64,000 nt of DNA from Deltaproteobacteria bacterium (GCA_019307815.1 JAFDIV010000007.1:147697-211696), one strand, 5' to 3'. Shown: positions 44,679-53,190, counted from the first letter of the stretch. The notes: generated by a model not told the origin, from the sequence alone. Numbers and translations: made by a program.

Positions 44679-45564
44679 AGGTCTTTACATCTTGAACCGC
44701 AGGCAAGTGAGGAATCTCAATATAGTTTATTTCTCCGATTCGAGTACTGATATCAGCTCGGTTAAGAATCCGGGGCATTTCGTCTCTGGTATCAGCAGTG
44801 CATCCAATCACAAAACCAACCGAGGAATTGGCGGGATCAGCGAGTTTGCGAAAATATTGGTGAATCGATTCAGTAGAGTCTCCTGTTCGAACGTTCTGAA
44901 GTTGCTCCATCTCATCCAGCATGAATATGAGCTTTTCTCCATTTTTCTCGGCCAGCTTTCCAATCCCGACGAGCACGTTAACCATATCACCAGCCCCCAG
45001 TTGGCCAAGATTCCGCGTGACTTTTAGAGATTGCAAGTCGTTATTCGAGAGAGACTGTCCCGTGAGCCACCGCCAAGCAGTAAGGCTGGATGCACCACCA
45101 GACCTAAGTTCTCCAAGACAAGCCACTGCATTCGGATCGCCCATTAGTTCACGTAGCTCTTTGTCAAGATCGTCTACCTGAGAAAAGAGATCTGCCACCC
45201 ATTTAGTTACCGGGTCCTTACCAAGAGTCTCGAGCAACTGGATGTGGATCGCACTGCAATCGGACTTGCTTTGGACTTCTATATCTACATGTAAAACTCG
45301 TGGATCCAAGTGGCATGAGGGTGGTTTGTCGGTCCTCAAATAATAATCGATGTAATGAAGGGTCTGGGTCTTCCCAGAGCCGTAAGCTCCCCAGATCATC
45401 ATTTTGGGGGTCCCAGGTGCGATGAAACATTTCCTAATTTGTGCCTTGATCTGCTTTTCCTTTTCGGCCCGTCCAAAGTAGAAACGACCATCAGATGGGG
45501 TAATCTTTGCATCAATGGTAAAACTACCTCTATTGTCTAAACAAAACCATTCTTTAAATTCCAT
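44659..45564 (-). CDS. AAA ATPase, N-terminal and core part
   Basis: The 301 residues carry Walker A GAYGSGKT (59-66) and Walker B KLIFMLDEMEQL, and the FYFGRAEKEKQIKAQIRKC entry of ORC1/Cdc6-like or BrxC/TniB-like ATPases. The sequence stops at VQDVKTCETGSR. The expected lid (PRNLINSINECAIQA) continues in the next frame at 44433-44678. A small indel near 44670-44690 would account for this. It overlaps nothing upstream, and lies two bases after the PLD gene. Confidence 0.75.
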   Translation of the reverse strand: MEFKEWFCLDNRGSFTIDAKITPSDGRFYFGRAEKEKQIKAQIRKCFIAPGTPKMMIWGAYGSGKTQTLHYIDYYLRTDKPPSCHLDPRVLHVDIEVQSKSDCSAIHIQLLETLGKDPVTKWVADLFSQVDDLDKELRELMGDPNAVACLGELRSGGASSLTAWRWLTGQSLSNNDLQSLKVTRNLGQLGAGDMVNVLVGIGKLAEKNGEKLIFMLDEMEQLQNVRTGDSTESIHQYFRKLADPANSSVGFVIGCTADTRDEMPRILNRADISTRIGEINYIEIPHLPAVQDVKTCETGSR

Positions 45565-45566
45565 GG

Positions 45567-46106
45567 CTACCTCCTCTTTATGACGTTAACACGCTTTACC
45601 AATTTACTTTCGCGATGGGTACGCAAACGAATCGCTCCCCAGTGATAAAGCTCGTTGATAATCTCTCGGCCTCTGCCTCGACCATAGATCATCATTCCGA
45701 GTTCTATATTCCGTTCCATCCCGCTTTTTGTCAGATTAGCAGATCCAAACATGGCAAAGGCTCTATGGAGATCCTGAGACATGGCAACATACAGTTTGGC
45801 GTGAAGCAAAGAATTAAAACGTATTTCGGCATGTTTACATCTAAGCATCTCCTCTACCCCTTGGCGATGATAATATTCTTGGGGCTGCTGGGTTATTACA
45901 AAGGTAATAATGTCTTCCTCTTCAATTTTTTTCGCAAGCCAACTCATACCGAAACGTGTACCTTCGAGCGTACCTATGAATGGGGATATCATTATAAGCG
46001 TTTGAATCCTTACATCTGACAAAAAGAGCTTCCGCATAAAACGCTCAACACATCGCTCCGTAAGGAGCTCGACATAATCGCGATCTGAAAGAGATTGAAG
46101 CGCCAT
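45567..46106 (-). CDS. PLD-family nuclease (defence-associated)
   Basis: The 179-residue protein has one HKD-type motif, SLLHAKLYVA...FAMFGSANLTKSGMERNIELGM, and the SPFIGTLEG strand typical of the N-terminal half of PLD nucleases. Such enzymes cut DNA without metal, as dimers. DISARM (DrmC) and other defence systems also carry PLD nucleases. It is the first gene of the operon, two bases before the AAA ATPase. Confidence 0.82.
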   Translation of the reverse strand: MALQSLSDRDYVELLTERCVERFMRKLFLSDVRIQTLIMISPFIGTLEGTRFGMSWLAKKIEEEDIITFVITQQPQEYYHRQGVEEMLRCKHAEIRFNSLLHAKLYVAMSQDLHRAFAMFGSANLTKSGMERNIELGMMIYGRGRGREIINELYHWGAIRLRTHRESKLVKRVNVIKRR

Positions 46107-46272
46107 AGATTATTTGAAATATTTCATTGTAAGTTTAGTAATGATCCTTATGCTTTTATTCCCATACTCCTCGATTTGCCTTTTGATAATACTCTTTATG
46201 AATCAAGATCTGTGTTTTATTTTAGTGACCGCCGGGAACTTTCAGCAATAGTTACCTCTTGTTTTGCTCGGA

Positions 46273-46470
46273 CTAATTTTCCCCACTGTTATCTCTACTG
46301 GCCCCTCCGCTATGAATCCACTGGTCCACCTCTTCCTTTCGAAACTTCCATAGGCGACCAACCTTGTGGGCAGGCATCTTCCTCCGGTCGATCCATTTAT
46401 AGATGGTATCCCGTTTGACACCCAAGTAGGCCGCGACCTCTTCAACCGATATCCATCGATCATCCATCAT
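46273..46470 (-). CDS. Excisionase-like helix-turn-helix protein
   Basis: The 65 residues DRWISVEEVAAYLGVKRDTIYKWIDRRKMPAHKVGRLWKFRKEEVDQWI form an AlpA/MerR-type DNA-binding domain with 'helix-turn-helix 17' architecture. It is transcribed toward the defence operon with a 166-base gap, so it may regulate that operon. Alternatively it could be an excisionase of the element. Confidence 0.75.
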   Translation of the reverse strand: MMDDRWISVEEVAAYLGVKRDTIYKWIDRRKMPAHKVGRLWKFRKEEVDQWIHSGGASRDNSGEN

Positions 46471-47285
46471 GGCAGCATTCCACCTTTGAGGCCCAATAAT
46501 GCAATTCGGTATTTTTCAACATAGAGATGGCCAACAAGAACCTTTTTGTGATGTTTTGTCCAATAAATCATTAAACAGCCAAGGAGATCATACTAAAAGG
46601 GCCAAAGAAGTCAAGGATTTTCAAGATATTTATTGGCCAATATACATTGTGAAGCCTCCAATCGTACTTTCACAATAAGAGGGTGGAATAAAAGGAATAT
46701 CATATTGTTTTGACAGATGCGGTCAAACTCCCAGTATTTTTTTCAAGAAATTTGCGTAGACAGAAATTTTTATTCGACCGAGGCAGGCAAAATGAACTAA
46801 TATGAAGAAAACTATCCGATTATCTACTAAAATTACTTCCGCTTGTCAAAGGATGGTCGTAGCCAAGGGAGATCCATTTGGCAGGCAGTGGAAAAAGGGG
46901 CGGAAGTGGTGGGAGTGGACCTACCTTCTCGCTGCCACTGGAAAAATTGTGAAATAGAGGGGATTGTGCTGGAAGGAGTCTAAGGTCAGTTTATACTGCA
47001 TGGTAAGAATCGGCCATGCTATGTTCCATTCTTCAGCAATATACCATTTTTTGTATGAAAGGAGGTCATTATGGGTAGTGTCAAGAACTTGGAATTCCAC
47101 AATGGTTGGATAGAAACATCCCAGACACCAATACTGAGGAGATGGCTTTAGAGACACCGGGCCAGCAAATCCGATCCTATCCAACGTTTAAGCTCCTGCG
47201 GAGACTATACTTGTGAAACTTATGATTCCATGATATTTTTCAGGTATTTGGAGAAGTCAATCCTGCTTATTATCATATTTTTGAT
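46471..47285. other. Gene-poor divergent region with two possible small peptides
   Basis: This 815-base AT-rich region lies between the minus-strand HTH gene and the plus-strand PIN operon. A 51-codon frame at 46802-46957 (MKKTIRLSTKITSACQRMVV...) has no good ribosome site. A 26-codon frame at 47071-47151 (MGSVKNLEFHNGWIETSQTP) follows a strong AAGGAGG and could be a leader or a truncated gene. No convincing larger gene or promoter pair is seen. Confidence 0.35.
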
Positions 47286-48122
47286 ATGTGCGAGAAGAAT
47301 CCAGACTGTTTCAATTCAAAGACGCTTGTACTAGACACCAACTTCCTTGATCAGGTCAACAGGACGATCAGGGCGGAATTAGGCTCAAAAACATTAGGGA
47401 AACCCTTTGAAGAACAGAGGCCAATCTTCATAACAAGAGCGCAAAAAATCGTCGAAAATATGGGCAGGTGCGGGGGCGGCCAAGTCTTTACATCCGACAA
47501 GGTCTATGATGATGAGATAGACATTTCCAAATTGAATTCAGCCCTAAGAACCGCTGATCCGGATTTTTTTGACAACTTATGCATGGACCTATGGTTCATA
47601 CATACACTTTCGGATATTTATCAAAATGGGATAAGCATAGAGGAAATGACCGAAAGGGAGGTTGAGGTATTCCAGGGGATACTATCAGAAGATGTGGGAT
47701 ACGCTGATGCCAGTTTGGTGCTGCTTGCGCTTAAGCTTTCACAGGATCAGGAGGTCGTTGTAATAACAGATGATCTTGAGTTACAAAAGGCAATAAAAGA
47801 TCTAATAAAAAGGGACAGAATAAGTTTTGAAGATCGTTCTCTAACGACCAGGAATATTCATTGTATCGGCTCGCTGCTCTTTTTAAGGAGTCTTCATTTG
47901 TGCTGCGAATTGTCAAATGACCGATGGCGGTCCGCCATCTGGTCATTTGCTGAACATCAGATAAATCGGTATGACAACGGCGAAATATCCCTGGGAACAT
48001 ATCAAGAGCATCGTCAGTATGCGGACCAATGCATTGCACAAATGCTCGCGGACTGCGAGGCAAAAAAGCAGCGGGAAGAAAGAAACGAAGATTACAAGTT
48101 ATTTGGGGTAACCGATGAATGA
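47286..48122 (+). CDS. PIN-domain nuclease of a three-gene operon
   Basis: The 278-residue protein keeps the PIN acidic set: D17 (TLVLDTNFL), E77 (YDDEIDIS), D141 (YADASLVLLALKL) and D162/D163 (VVVITDDLELQKAI). PIN domains cut RNA or DNA with metal ions. It is twice the size of a VapC and has a helical C-terminus (CELSNDRWRSAIWSFAEHQINRYDNGEISLGTYQEH). Its stop overlaps the next start by 8 bases. Confidence 0.7.
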   Translation: MCEKNPDCFNSKTLVLDTNFLDQVNRTIRAELGSKTLGKPFEEQRPIFITRAQKIVENMGRCGGGQVFTSDKVYDDEIDISKLNSALRTADPDFFDNLCMDLWFIHTLSDIYQNGISIEEMTEREVEVFQGILSEDVGYADASLVLLALKLSQDQEVVVITDDLELQKAIKDLIKRDRISFEDRSLTTRNIHCIGSLLFLRSLHLCCELSNDRWRSAIWSFAEHQINRYDNGEISLGTYQEHRQYADQCIAQMLADCEAKKQREERNEDYKLFGVTDE

Positions 48123-48927
48123 TAAAGCACAGAATTTGGTTAGCTTCAGAGAATATCTCCAGGAGGTCAAAGCAAGGGAGAAATCTGCTACCCTAAGAGA
48201 ATATACCGATAGGCTGCTTTTTCAGGAAACGGTGAGAGAAGCCCTTGACGGGCTTAAAGATGAAGGATTCGTCATACATGAGGGGCTTATCCGCATTACC
48301 GCTGGGCGCGAAAAAATAGAAGGTTTTGAAAAGCCCGATTTCGTGGTTACCAGAGAGGACATTCTTTTTCAGTTGTATTTAGTGCCTGATGAAGAAAGAG
48401 GAATTGTGAAAAGAGATTTCCTTCGTGGTCTATTCGATGTAATCCAAGCAGAGCCCAAAATAACAGCCGTTGTTGCCATCTGGAATCTTGATGACCTTCC
48501 ATCATGTGCAGTCGATGCCTTCATTTTGAGAAAATATATGGAGATACCTGCGAACAATATAGATCTCAGAAATGAGAGGATTTCCGCGTTGGACATATGT
48601 ATCAAGGATTTCTACGATGCACAGTTTGTGGACTGGTCAATTCCCGAGGACCTTATTATCGGAAAAGAAGGAGAACAAGTATCATTTACTGTAAAGGATG
48701 TGCTCAGGCGAAACTTAGATGAGGAGTTCAGCAAACTCCAGGAAAGATCTTTCCGAATTCCAGAGAAAAAGGAGGCCAAGAAATCCGTACTTAAAATTGA
48801 CAAGGGCAAGATCCTGGATAGGCTGACGGAATTATTATCCAAGCCTGAACTAAGCAAGAATGATTTTGACAAGCTCGACTCTTTCCTGGATAGAGAGATG
48901 AAAAGAATCAAGGCCGATGATGATTAA
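48115..48927 (+). CDS. Accessory protein of the PIN-Rad50-like operon
   Basis: The 270-residue acidic protein has an N-terminal helical region (ATLREYTDRLLFQETVREALDGLKDEGFVIHEGLIRITAG). KPDFVVTREDILFQLYLV follows, which resembles a PD-(D/E)xK-like strand but lacks a clear ExK. It ends in KILDRLTELLSKPELSKNDFDKLDSFLDREMKRIKADDD, likely helical. Its overlap with both neighbours shows strict co-expression. Possibly a regulator or DNA-end binding partner of the ATPase. Confidence 0.45.
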   Translation: MNDKAQNLVSFREYLQEVKAREKSATLREYTDRLLFQETVREALDGLKDEGFVIHEGLIRITAGREKIEGFEKPDFVVTREDILFQLYLVPDEERGIVKRDFLRGLFDVIQAEPKITAVVAIWNLDDLPSCAVDAFILRKYMEIPANNIDLRNERISALDICIKDFYDAQFVDWSIPEDLIIGKEGEQVSFTVKDVLRRNLDEEFSKLQERSFRIPEKKEAKKSVLKIDKGKILDRLTELLSKPELSKNDFDKLDSFLDREMKRIKADDD

Positions 48928-50785
48928 GTCACTTTCGATAAGGAATTGGAAAGCCTTTGCTGATAAGCGCATAACCTTTTCAGATGGGATCACTTTTCTT
49001 GTCGGCCAAAACGGGGTTGGTAAGACCACTCTGCTTGATGGCATATGTCTTAGTGTCACAGGCAAATCCCTTTCTGTCGACTTTCAGGAACTTGTGAGGA
49101 ATCCACAGCTGCCCGCCAAGATTCACCTGGACCTTGATGTCAACGGAAACCAGGTTTCCATAACAAGAAATTTCAGACGGGACAGAAAGCTCCCATCCGA
49201 GATAATTATTGATGGCAAGAGAAAGGGGATGGGCTGGGATGATCTTTCGTCCTCAGTGCTTGATGTCCTTTCCGTGGATGATATGTTTTTCAACCGACTC
49301 ACCTATATGTCCGAAGGGGAAGTTTTCAGGTATCTGCAAGACCCTCCAAGCGAGGCGTTGAACGCGAGGGTGCAGGATATTTTTGGAATTGCGAGCCTGC
49401 AGGAGCTCAAAGAATTTAATGAAAGAATCGTACGGAACGTTTCATCGTCAATAAAAGACATATCCTCGGAACTGAAAACTATTAGGGCCGGAAAGCTAGT
49501 TGAGGACTCCGAGATTACTGCTACCCAGGAATACCTTGACAAAAAGAAGGAGAAGGAGAAGACAATTCAGGAAGAAAGGGATGCACTGTCGAAACAAATC
49601 AGAGAGATTAACGAAGAAAAGAGGAAATACGAACATCTCCGGGGGCTTCTCACAGAAATCGCTGAAAAATACGGGCCGGAGATTAAGAGAACATCAAGAG
49701 AATCCCTTGATGACGCTCTGATAGAAGCTCTAAAGGCTTTTGATTCCGAGATTTCTATCGAAGAGGAAAATCAGAGAAAGAACGAGGCCTCAGTAGGATC
49801 TGTCCAAAACAGGATAAGCTATCTGAGAGATATAGAGAGCCTTCTCGAATCCGTTATCGCCGGTACAGAAGAAAAGACCGAGGTCCCATGTCCGGTCTGC
49901 AAGAGACCGGTCGATAAGACCCTGGCCGAGCGCCTCATAAATGAAACCACGCAGCAAATAGAGGAAGCAGAAAAAGAACTCCATGAAATTCAGGATGCTT
50001 CAAAAGCCTTGCAGGAAAAGATCAATCGCTTAAGGCAAAAGGCAAGGAAGCTAAGGGATTATGATACCAATCTCAATACCTTTTTAAAGTCCCTTTTGGA
50101 GAGAGTCAAGCCACTTACTATCGAGAAAGCTGACTTACATTTATCTTCGTTAAATGCATCCCTGAAGGAGAAGTCTGAGGCTGAAAAATCCAAGGCTTCC
50201 CAGTTGGATGACATAAAGAAAGAGATCGAGCAAAAGACGCGGTATCTTGCGGAATTAAAGGCTGAATCGAAGCAGGCCGCCAGGCTGAAGCTTCTCAAGG
50301 ACCGTCTTCACTTATCATATGAAAGACAGATGCTGGCAGAAATGCTAACCAGTGCCCTTGAATCCACGCTCCATGAGCAGAAAGACCGGAACCTGTCCCA
50401 TGTCTACAGGTGGATATCAGAGCTTTGGCAGAAATTCAGGCCTGAAAGCCGATGGAAGATTGTGCTGGATGAGAAGGGGATAATAAGGGTTGCAAGCGAC
50501 GAGAGGCAGTATGATTTTGCGCATCTGAGCGGCGGCGAGAAAACGGTTTTGTTGGTTCTTGCCAGGGTCATCCTTTGCAGGCTTCTATCAACGAAAATCG
50601 ATTTCCTTATGATAGACGAGCCCCTGGAGCATCTTGATATCAGAAACCGAAGGTCGCTATTGAACTTCCTAGTTGCGGTCTGTAGGAAAAATATTATTCC
50701 TCAAATGCTCGTGACAACCTTTGAAGAAACCCTGATAAGAAAATATTACGAAGGCGAAAAGACAAGAATAGAGCTTCTCGGATGA
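48917..50785 (+). CDS. Rad50/SMC-like ATPase with zinc hook
   Basis: The 622-residue protein has Walker A GQNGVGKT (30-37), a long coiled coil and a CPVC zinc hook (325-328). The C-terminal ABC signature (HLSGGEKTVLLVLARVILC) and Walker B FLMIDEPLEHLDIRNRR with D-loop follow. This is the layout of Rad50/SbcC, but it is half their length and lacks an adjacent Mre11/SbcD. The PIN nuclease in the operon may take that place. It overlaps the accessory gene by 11 bases. Related three-gene designs exist in Lamassu-type defence, where SMC proteins sense DNA ends, but I cannot equate them. Confidence 0.75.
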   Translation: MMIKSLSIRNWKAFADKRITFSDGITFLVGQNGVGKTTLLDGICLSVTGKSLSVDFQELVRNPQLPAKIHLDLDVNGNQVSITRNFRRDRKLPSEIIIDGKRKGMGWDDLSSSVLDVLSVDDMFFNRLTYMSEGEVFRYLQDPPSEALNARVQDIFGIASLQELKEFNERIVRNVSSSIKDISSELKTIRAGKLVEDSEITATQEYLDKKKEKEKTIQEERDALSKQIREINEEKRKYEHLRGLLTEIAEKYGPEIKRTSRESLDDALIEALKAFDSEISIEEENQRKNEASVGSVQNRISYLRDIESLLESVIAGTEEKTEVPCPVCKRPVDKTLAERLINETTQQIEEAEKELHEIQDASKALQEKINRLRQKARKLRDYDTNLNTFLKSLLERVKPLTIEKADLHLSSLNASLKEKSEAEKSKASQLDDIKKEIEQKTRYLAELKAESKQAARLKLLKDRLHLSYERQMLAEMLTSALESTLHEQKDRNLSHVYRWISELWQKFRPESRWKIVLDEKGIIRVASDERQYDFAHLSGGEKTVLLVLARVILCRLLSTKIDFLMIDEPLEHLDIRNRRSLLNFLVAVCRKNIIPQMLVTTFEETLIRKYYEGEKTRIELLG

Positions 50786-51078
50786 GTTGGTTGCTTTACA
50801 TACACCTTAGCCAACACATCGGAATGACTCTCAAGATATAGGCTTTGTTTCTCGGCTTTTTGTTCTGAGAAGTTCGAATACCATTGCTTCCCAATCCACC
50901 TAACGTTCGGGTGCTGGTATAAGTAATCTTAAAAGGAAACACAAGTTCCCAAAACAAGTTATGGGAATCCTAAGAAACTTGCAGTATCTAAAAGCCGAAC
51001 CTATGATGCCTTGGTATGTCCTAAGAGATAGATAGTGAGATATCAACTGAATATACAAAATGATCTACCGATAATGTG

Positions 51079-51276
51079 TCATAGTTCTGCCATCTGTTTT
51101 CTCAATTCCTTTTCATACCTCTCGATTTCCCACACCGGTATTCTGAGGCAACCCCTGATCTTTGTCCGCCTCAATTCCCCTTCATCAATGAGGCGATAAA
51201 CCGTCCTCACCGAAATGGCAAAATATTCGGCAACCTCATCGACGCGGTAGTATTGTTTGAAGGGTGAGTTGGTCAT
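51079..51276 (-). CDS. Excisionase-like helix-turn-helix protein
   Basis: The 65 residues FKQYYRVDEVAEYFAISVRTVYRLIDEGELRRTKIRGCLRIPVWEIERYEKEL are a small AlpA-type DNA-binding domain. It heads the right-arm minus-strand module or is a separate regulator. Upstream (51271-51298) is a nonamer repeat GGTYTATTTG. Several such HTH genes in this element suggest a layered control. Confidence 0.7.
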   Translation of the reverse strand: MTNSPFKQYYRVDEVAEYFAISVRTVYRLIDEGELRRTKIRGCLRIPVWEIERYEKELRKQMAEL

Positions 51277-51298
51277 TTGGTTTATATGGTCTATTTGG

Positions 51299-51344
51299 CC
51301 CCAGTGAAATACACTCTGTTGTGACTGGCGTCAATTTCACGGGG
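51299..51344. repeat. Palindromic element, CCCCaGTGAAAT / ATTTCACGGGG type
   Basis: CCCCAGTGAAAT at 51299-51310 pairs with ATTTCACGGGG at 51334-51344 with one bulged base; the loop contains ACTGG. It is intergenic and belongs to the family found in frame at 29084-29132 and 55295-55332. Nonamer repeats flank it on both sides. Confidence 0.6.
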
Positions 51345-51421
51345 TGGATCTGTTTCGTCTATTTCGTTCATTTGGTCGATATTTCGAGCTAAAAGGGACA
51401 CGCGGGCCAGGATAGCATCGC

Positions 51422-51923
51422 TCAAAATGGAATATCATCGTCTTCAACGGGGGGAACCGATTTCCGTCTTTTACCATCAAGCATGGTCAGGTTTCTGACG
51501 ACGATCTCCACCGTGGAGCGGGTCTCGCCTGCGTCATTTTGCCAGGTCCTTTGCTGGAGGGACCCGGAGATCCCCACCTGGGAACCCTTGGACAGATATC
51601 TCTCGATGGTCTCTGCCAGGCCCTTCCAGGCCACGCAGGAGAACCAATGTGTCCTTTCCTGCTTCTGGCCACTCTGATCCGTCCAGTATTCGTTCACGGT
51701 TTACCCTGTGAAATAGTCCCAATGTTAAGAAGCCCAGGCTTTAAAGACTCACTAAAGGCATTGAAAATTTTTATCAGTTGAAATAACACCAAGTCATTGG
51801 GACTCCTGCTTTGCAGGATTTCACAGGGCAGGTCCTGAAATTGGCCACCGGCACTCCAGAAGGGGTGTAGCGGATTTCCGGATCCGCGCCTAAACGTCCT
51901 ATTAGGGCGACTATATTCAACAT
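51422..51923 (-). pseudogene. ssb: Second ssb gene interrupted by a palindromic element
   Basis: The N-terminal part starts at ATG 51923 (GGAGG upstream): [31 protein letters not shown]. Then an element (51703-51828) inserts, with a stop soon after. The normal continuation resumes at VNEYWTDQSGQKQERTHWFSCVAWKGLAETIERYLSKGSQVGISGSL and ends in the acidic tip EDDDIPF. The second part can be started at MNEYW (51697), but it lacks the first strands of the OB fold. The element is therefore a recent insertion in the recombination module's own ssb gene. Confidence 0.75.
51703..51828. repeat. Palindromic insertion element in ssb
   Basis: ACCCTGTGAAATAGTCCCAA (51703-51722) has its complement CATTGGGACT (51795-51804), a CCTGC-TTT-GCAGG hairpin (51805-51817) and ATTTCACAGGG (51818-51828). 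The arms are 21 bases, the right one interrupted by a 13-base hairpin. The centre of about 70 bases is AT-rich. The small hairpin resembles GCTGC-TTT-GCAGC in the clostripain insert, tying the families together. Confidence 0.75.
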
Positions 51924-52005
51924 GGTTTTCCTCCTTCAAAATTATTCACCGCAGAGCCACGGAGAGCGCAGAGAAAATTTTCTGAAAATTTCAAGGGCTC
52001 TGTCC

Positions 52006-52112
52006 CAATGGTTTTTGAGTGCGCATTTCCCCGGTGCATGGTTTTGTATGGGGTGGGGATTTTTGGTCATGAAACGCATTGTCTGGACCTTAAATTTTTC
52101 ATAAAACCATTG
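52006..52112. repeat. Inverted-repeat element CAATGGTTTT / AAAACCATTG
   Basis: The 10-base arms at 52006-52015 and 52103-52112 are perfect and extend imperfectly to about 51995 and 52123. The 87 bases between carry no gene. It lies in a 230-base gap downstream of the unknown 122-residue gene and looks like a small MITE. Confidence 0.5.
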
Positions 52113-52153
52113 CGAGAGGGCATTTCAATTTCGGGTCGCTGACCCCTAAATTA

Positions 52154-52522
52154 TCATGCCCGGGCTCCTGCCAGCCTCTGACCTATGACTTTTCTCTCTT
52201 CCTTCGAGAGGACCCTCTTTTCGGGGTGGGCCTTGAGCCATTTCTTGAGTTGATACTCTTCGGCCTGGTTAGGATCGAGGCCCTCTATGCCCTTCCTTAT
52301 GATGCAGTTTCGCTCCAGCATCTGGAGGTTGAAGTACCGGTCGGCGCGGCCGGTCTTCTTCACCAGCTTTTTCTGGTTCTGAATCCAGGGGAGGGTGGCA
52401 TGGTTTCTCATGGCGCAGATCTCCTCGTCAGGGTACCAGATGCCGTGCTCAAGGCTCTGATCGTCAAGAGGGCAGAGGGGGGCATTGCATGTGTCGTATC
52501 GTTTACATTCAGGGTTAGTCAT
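52154..52522 (-). CDS. Hypothetical cysteine-containing protein of the replication module
   Basis: The 122-residue protein begins TNPECKRYDTCNAPLCPLDDQSLEHGIWYPDEEICAMRNH, with four to five cysteines that probably bind zinc or an iron-sulfur cluster. It continues with a basic helical region. A ribosome site AAGGAGAAG is upstream. It is in the minus-strand series with RusA and DnaC-like genes. The family is not recognised; DNA-related use is suggested by context only. Confidence 0.55.
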   Translation of the reverse strand: MTNPECKRYDTCNAPLCPLDDQSLEHGIWYPDEEICAMRNHATLPWIQNQKKLVKKTGRADRYFNLQMLERNCIIRKGIEGLDPNQAEEYQLKKWLKAHPEKRVLSKEERKVIGQRLAGARA

Positions 52523-52580
52523 CTTCTTCTCCTTTGAATCTCACACAGAGGCACGGAGGACTCTGCGAGAGAGAGATCAT

Positions 52581-52766
52581 TTAATGCCGTACCCGATTTC
52601 GTTCCAGCCAGAAATGGACATCCTCTGCCAGGTACACCCGGTTGGTTCTGGTTAACGAGACATAGGGGAATCCCTTTTTGTTCCTGAGCTTATCGAGCGT
52701 ATCCTTGGATACGTCCAGGATCCTCAAGAGCTCCTCCTCTGATATGATCTCTTTGACTTTGTCCAT
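52581..52766 (-). CDS. Helix-turn-helix protein (excisionase-like)
   Basis: The 61 residues DKVKEIISEEELLRILDVSKDTLDKLRNKKGFPYVSLTRTNRVYLAEDVHFWLERNRVRH match a small DNA-binding domain. It begins inside the 3' end of the rusA-like gene (77-base overlap), with a nonamer repeat just upstream (52781-52834). It may regulate the module. Confidence 0.65.
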   Translation of the reverse strand: MDKVKEIISEEELLRILDVSKDTLDKLRNKKGFPYVSLTRTNRVYLAEDVHFWLERNRVRH

Positions 52767-53190
52767 TCTTGGTTACCTCCTTGGTCTGGTTTATCTCGTT
52801 TGTCTCGTTTATTCCGTTTATTTCGTTTATTTCCTTGAGCTCGATGATGGTTCTTGGATTCTGACGGTCCAGGCCAAACAAAAAACCCCATCCCTTGAGA
52901 TGCTCCGGGCTGTCGTCCGGGATAAAGCATCCCTTCAGGGCATCGCCCACCAGCTTGCTGCCCGTGGCCATGTAGTTGTCCATGTCCCTCAGCCTCTTGT
53001 CAGGGAAGTAGAAGTGGAGGGTGATGTGAACCGCCTCATACGTGGGCTTCTTCAACTCCAGCCACTTTGCAAAGATGTAGTTCTTCCAGATTGCCTCTGT
53101 TTTCCTCTGAACCCGCCAGTGATACCTCCGGTAGGCATTGAAAGAAGGAGGGAGGAAGGGCATGGAGATGATGATGTTCGCATTTCTCAT
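52690..53190 (-). CDS. rusA: RusA-like Holliday junction resolvase
   Basis: The 166-residue protein has the RusA pattern: ISMPFLPPSFNAYRRYHWRV, then RLRDMDNYMATGSKLVGDALKG and FIPDDSPEHL. The Asp residues in RDMDN and DAL...PDD bind the metal for junction cutting. It resolves four-way junctions in phage replication. The C-terminal tail EINEINGINETNEINQTKE is not part of the family. It is encoded by a six-copy nonamer repeat (52781-52834). The start overlaps the stop of the DnaC-like gene. Confidence 0.82.
   Translation of the reverse strand: MRNANIIISMPFLPPSFNAYRRYHWRVQRKTEAIWKNYIFAKWLELKKPTYEAVHITLHFYFPDKRLRDMDNYMATGSKLVGDALKGCFIPDDSPEHLKGWGFLFGLDRQNPRTIIELKEINEINGINETNEINQTKEVTKNGQSQRDHIRGGALEDPGRIQGYAR
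52781..52834. repeat. Nonamer tandem repeat, six units
   Basis: Six 9-base units of the type TTTATTTCG occur: TTGGTCTGG, TTTATCTCG, TTTGTCTCG, TTTATTCCG, TTTATTTCG and TTTATTTCC. On the coding strand this adds the Glu-Ile-Asn tail to the RusA-like protein. The same period recurs at 29241-29280, 51271-51298, 51351-51386 and 59459-59530. Confidence 0.75.

Noticed and set aside
33475..46106. Calling the operon DISARM or BREX
   Set aside because: No SNF2 helicase and DUF1998 protein for DISARM, and no PglZ, BrxL or typical BrxC for BREX.
46921..47184. An 87-residue minus-strand frame in the PIN operon leader
   Set aside because: No ribosome site or family features, and it faces a stronger + strand ribosome site at 47071.
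52781..52834. CRISPR array
   Set aside because: The period is 9 bases and there are no spacers. No cas gene is present.
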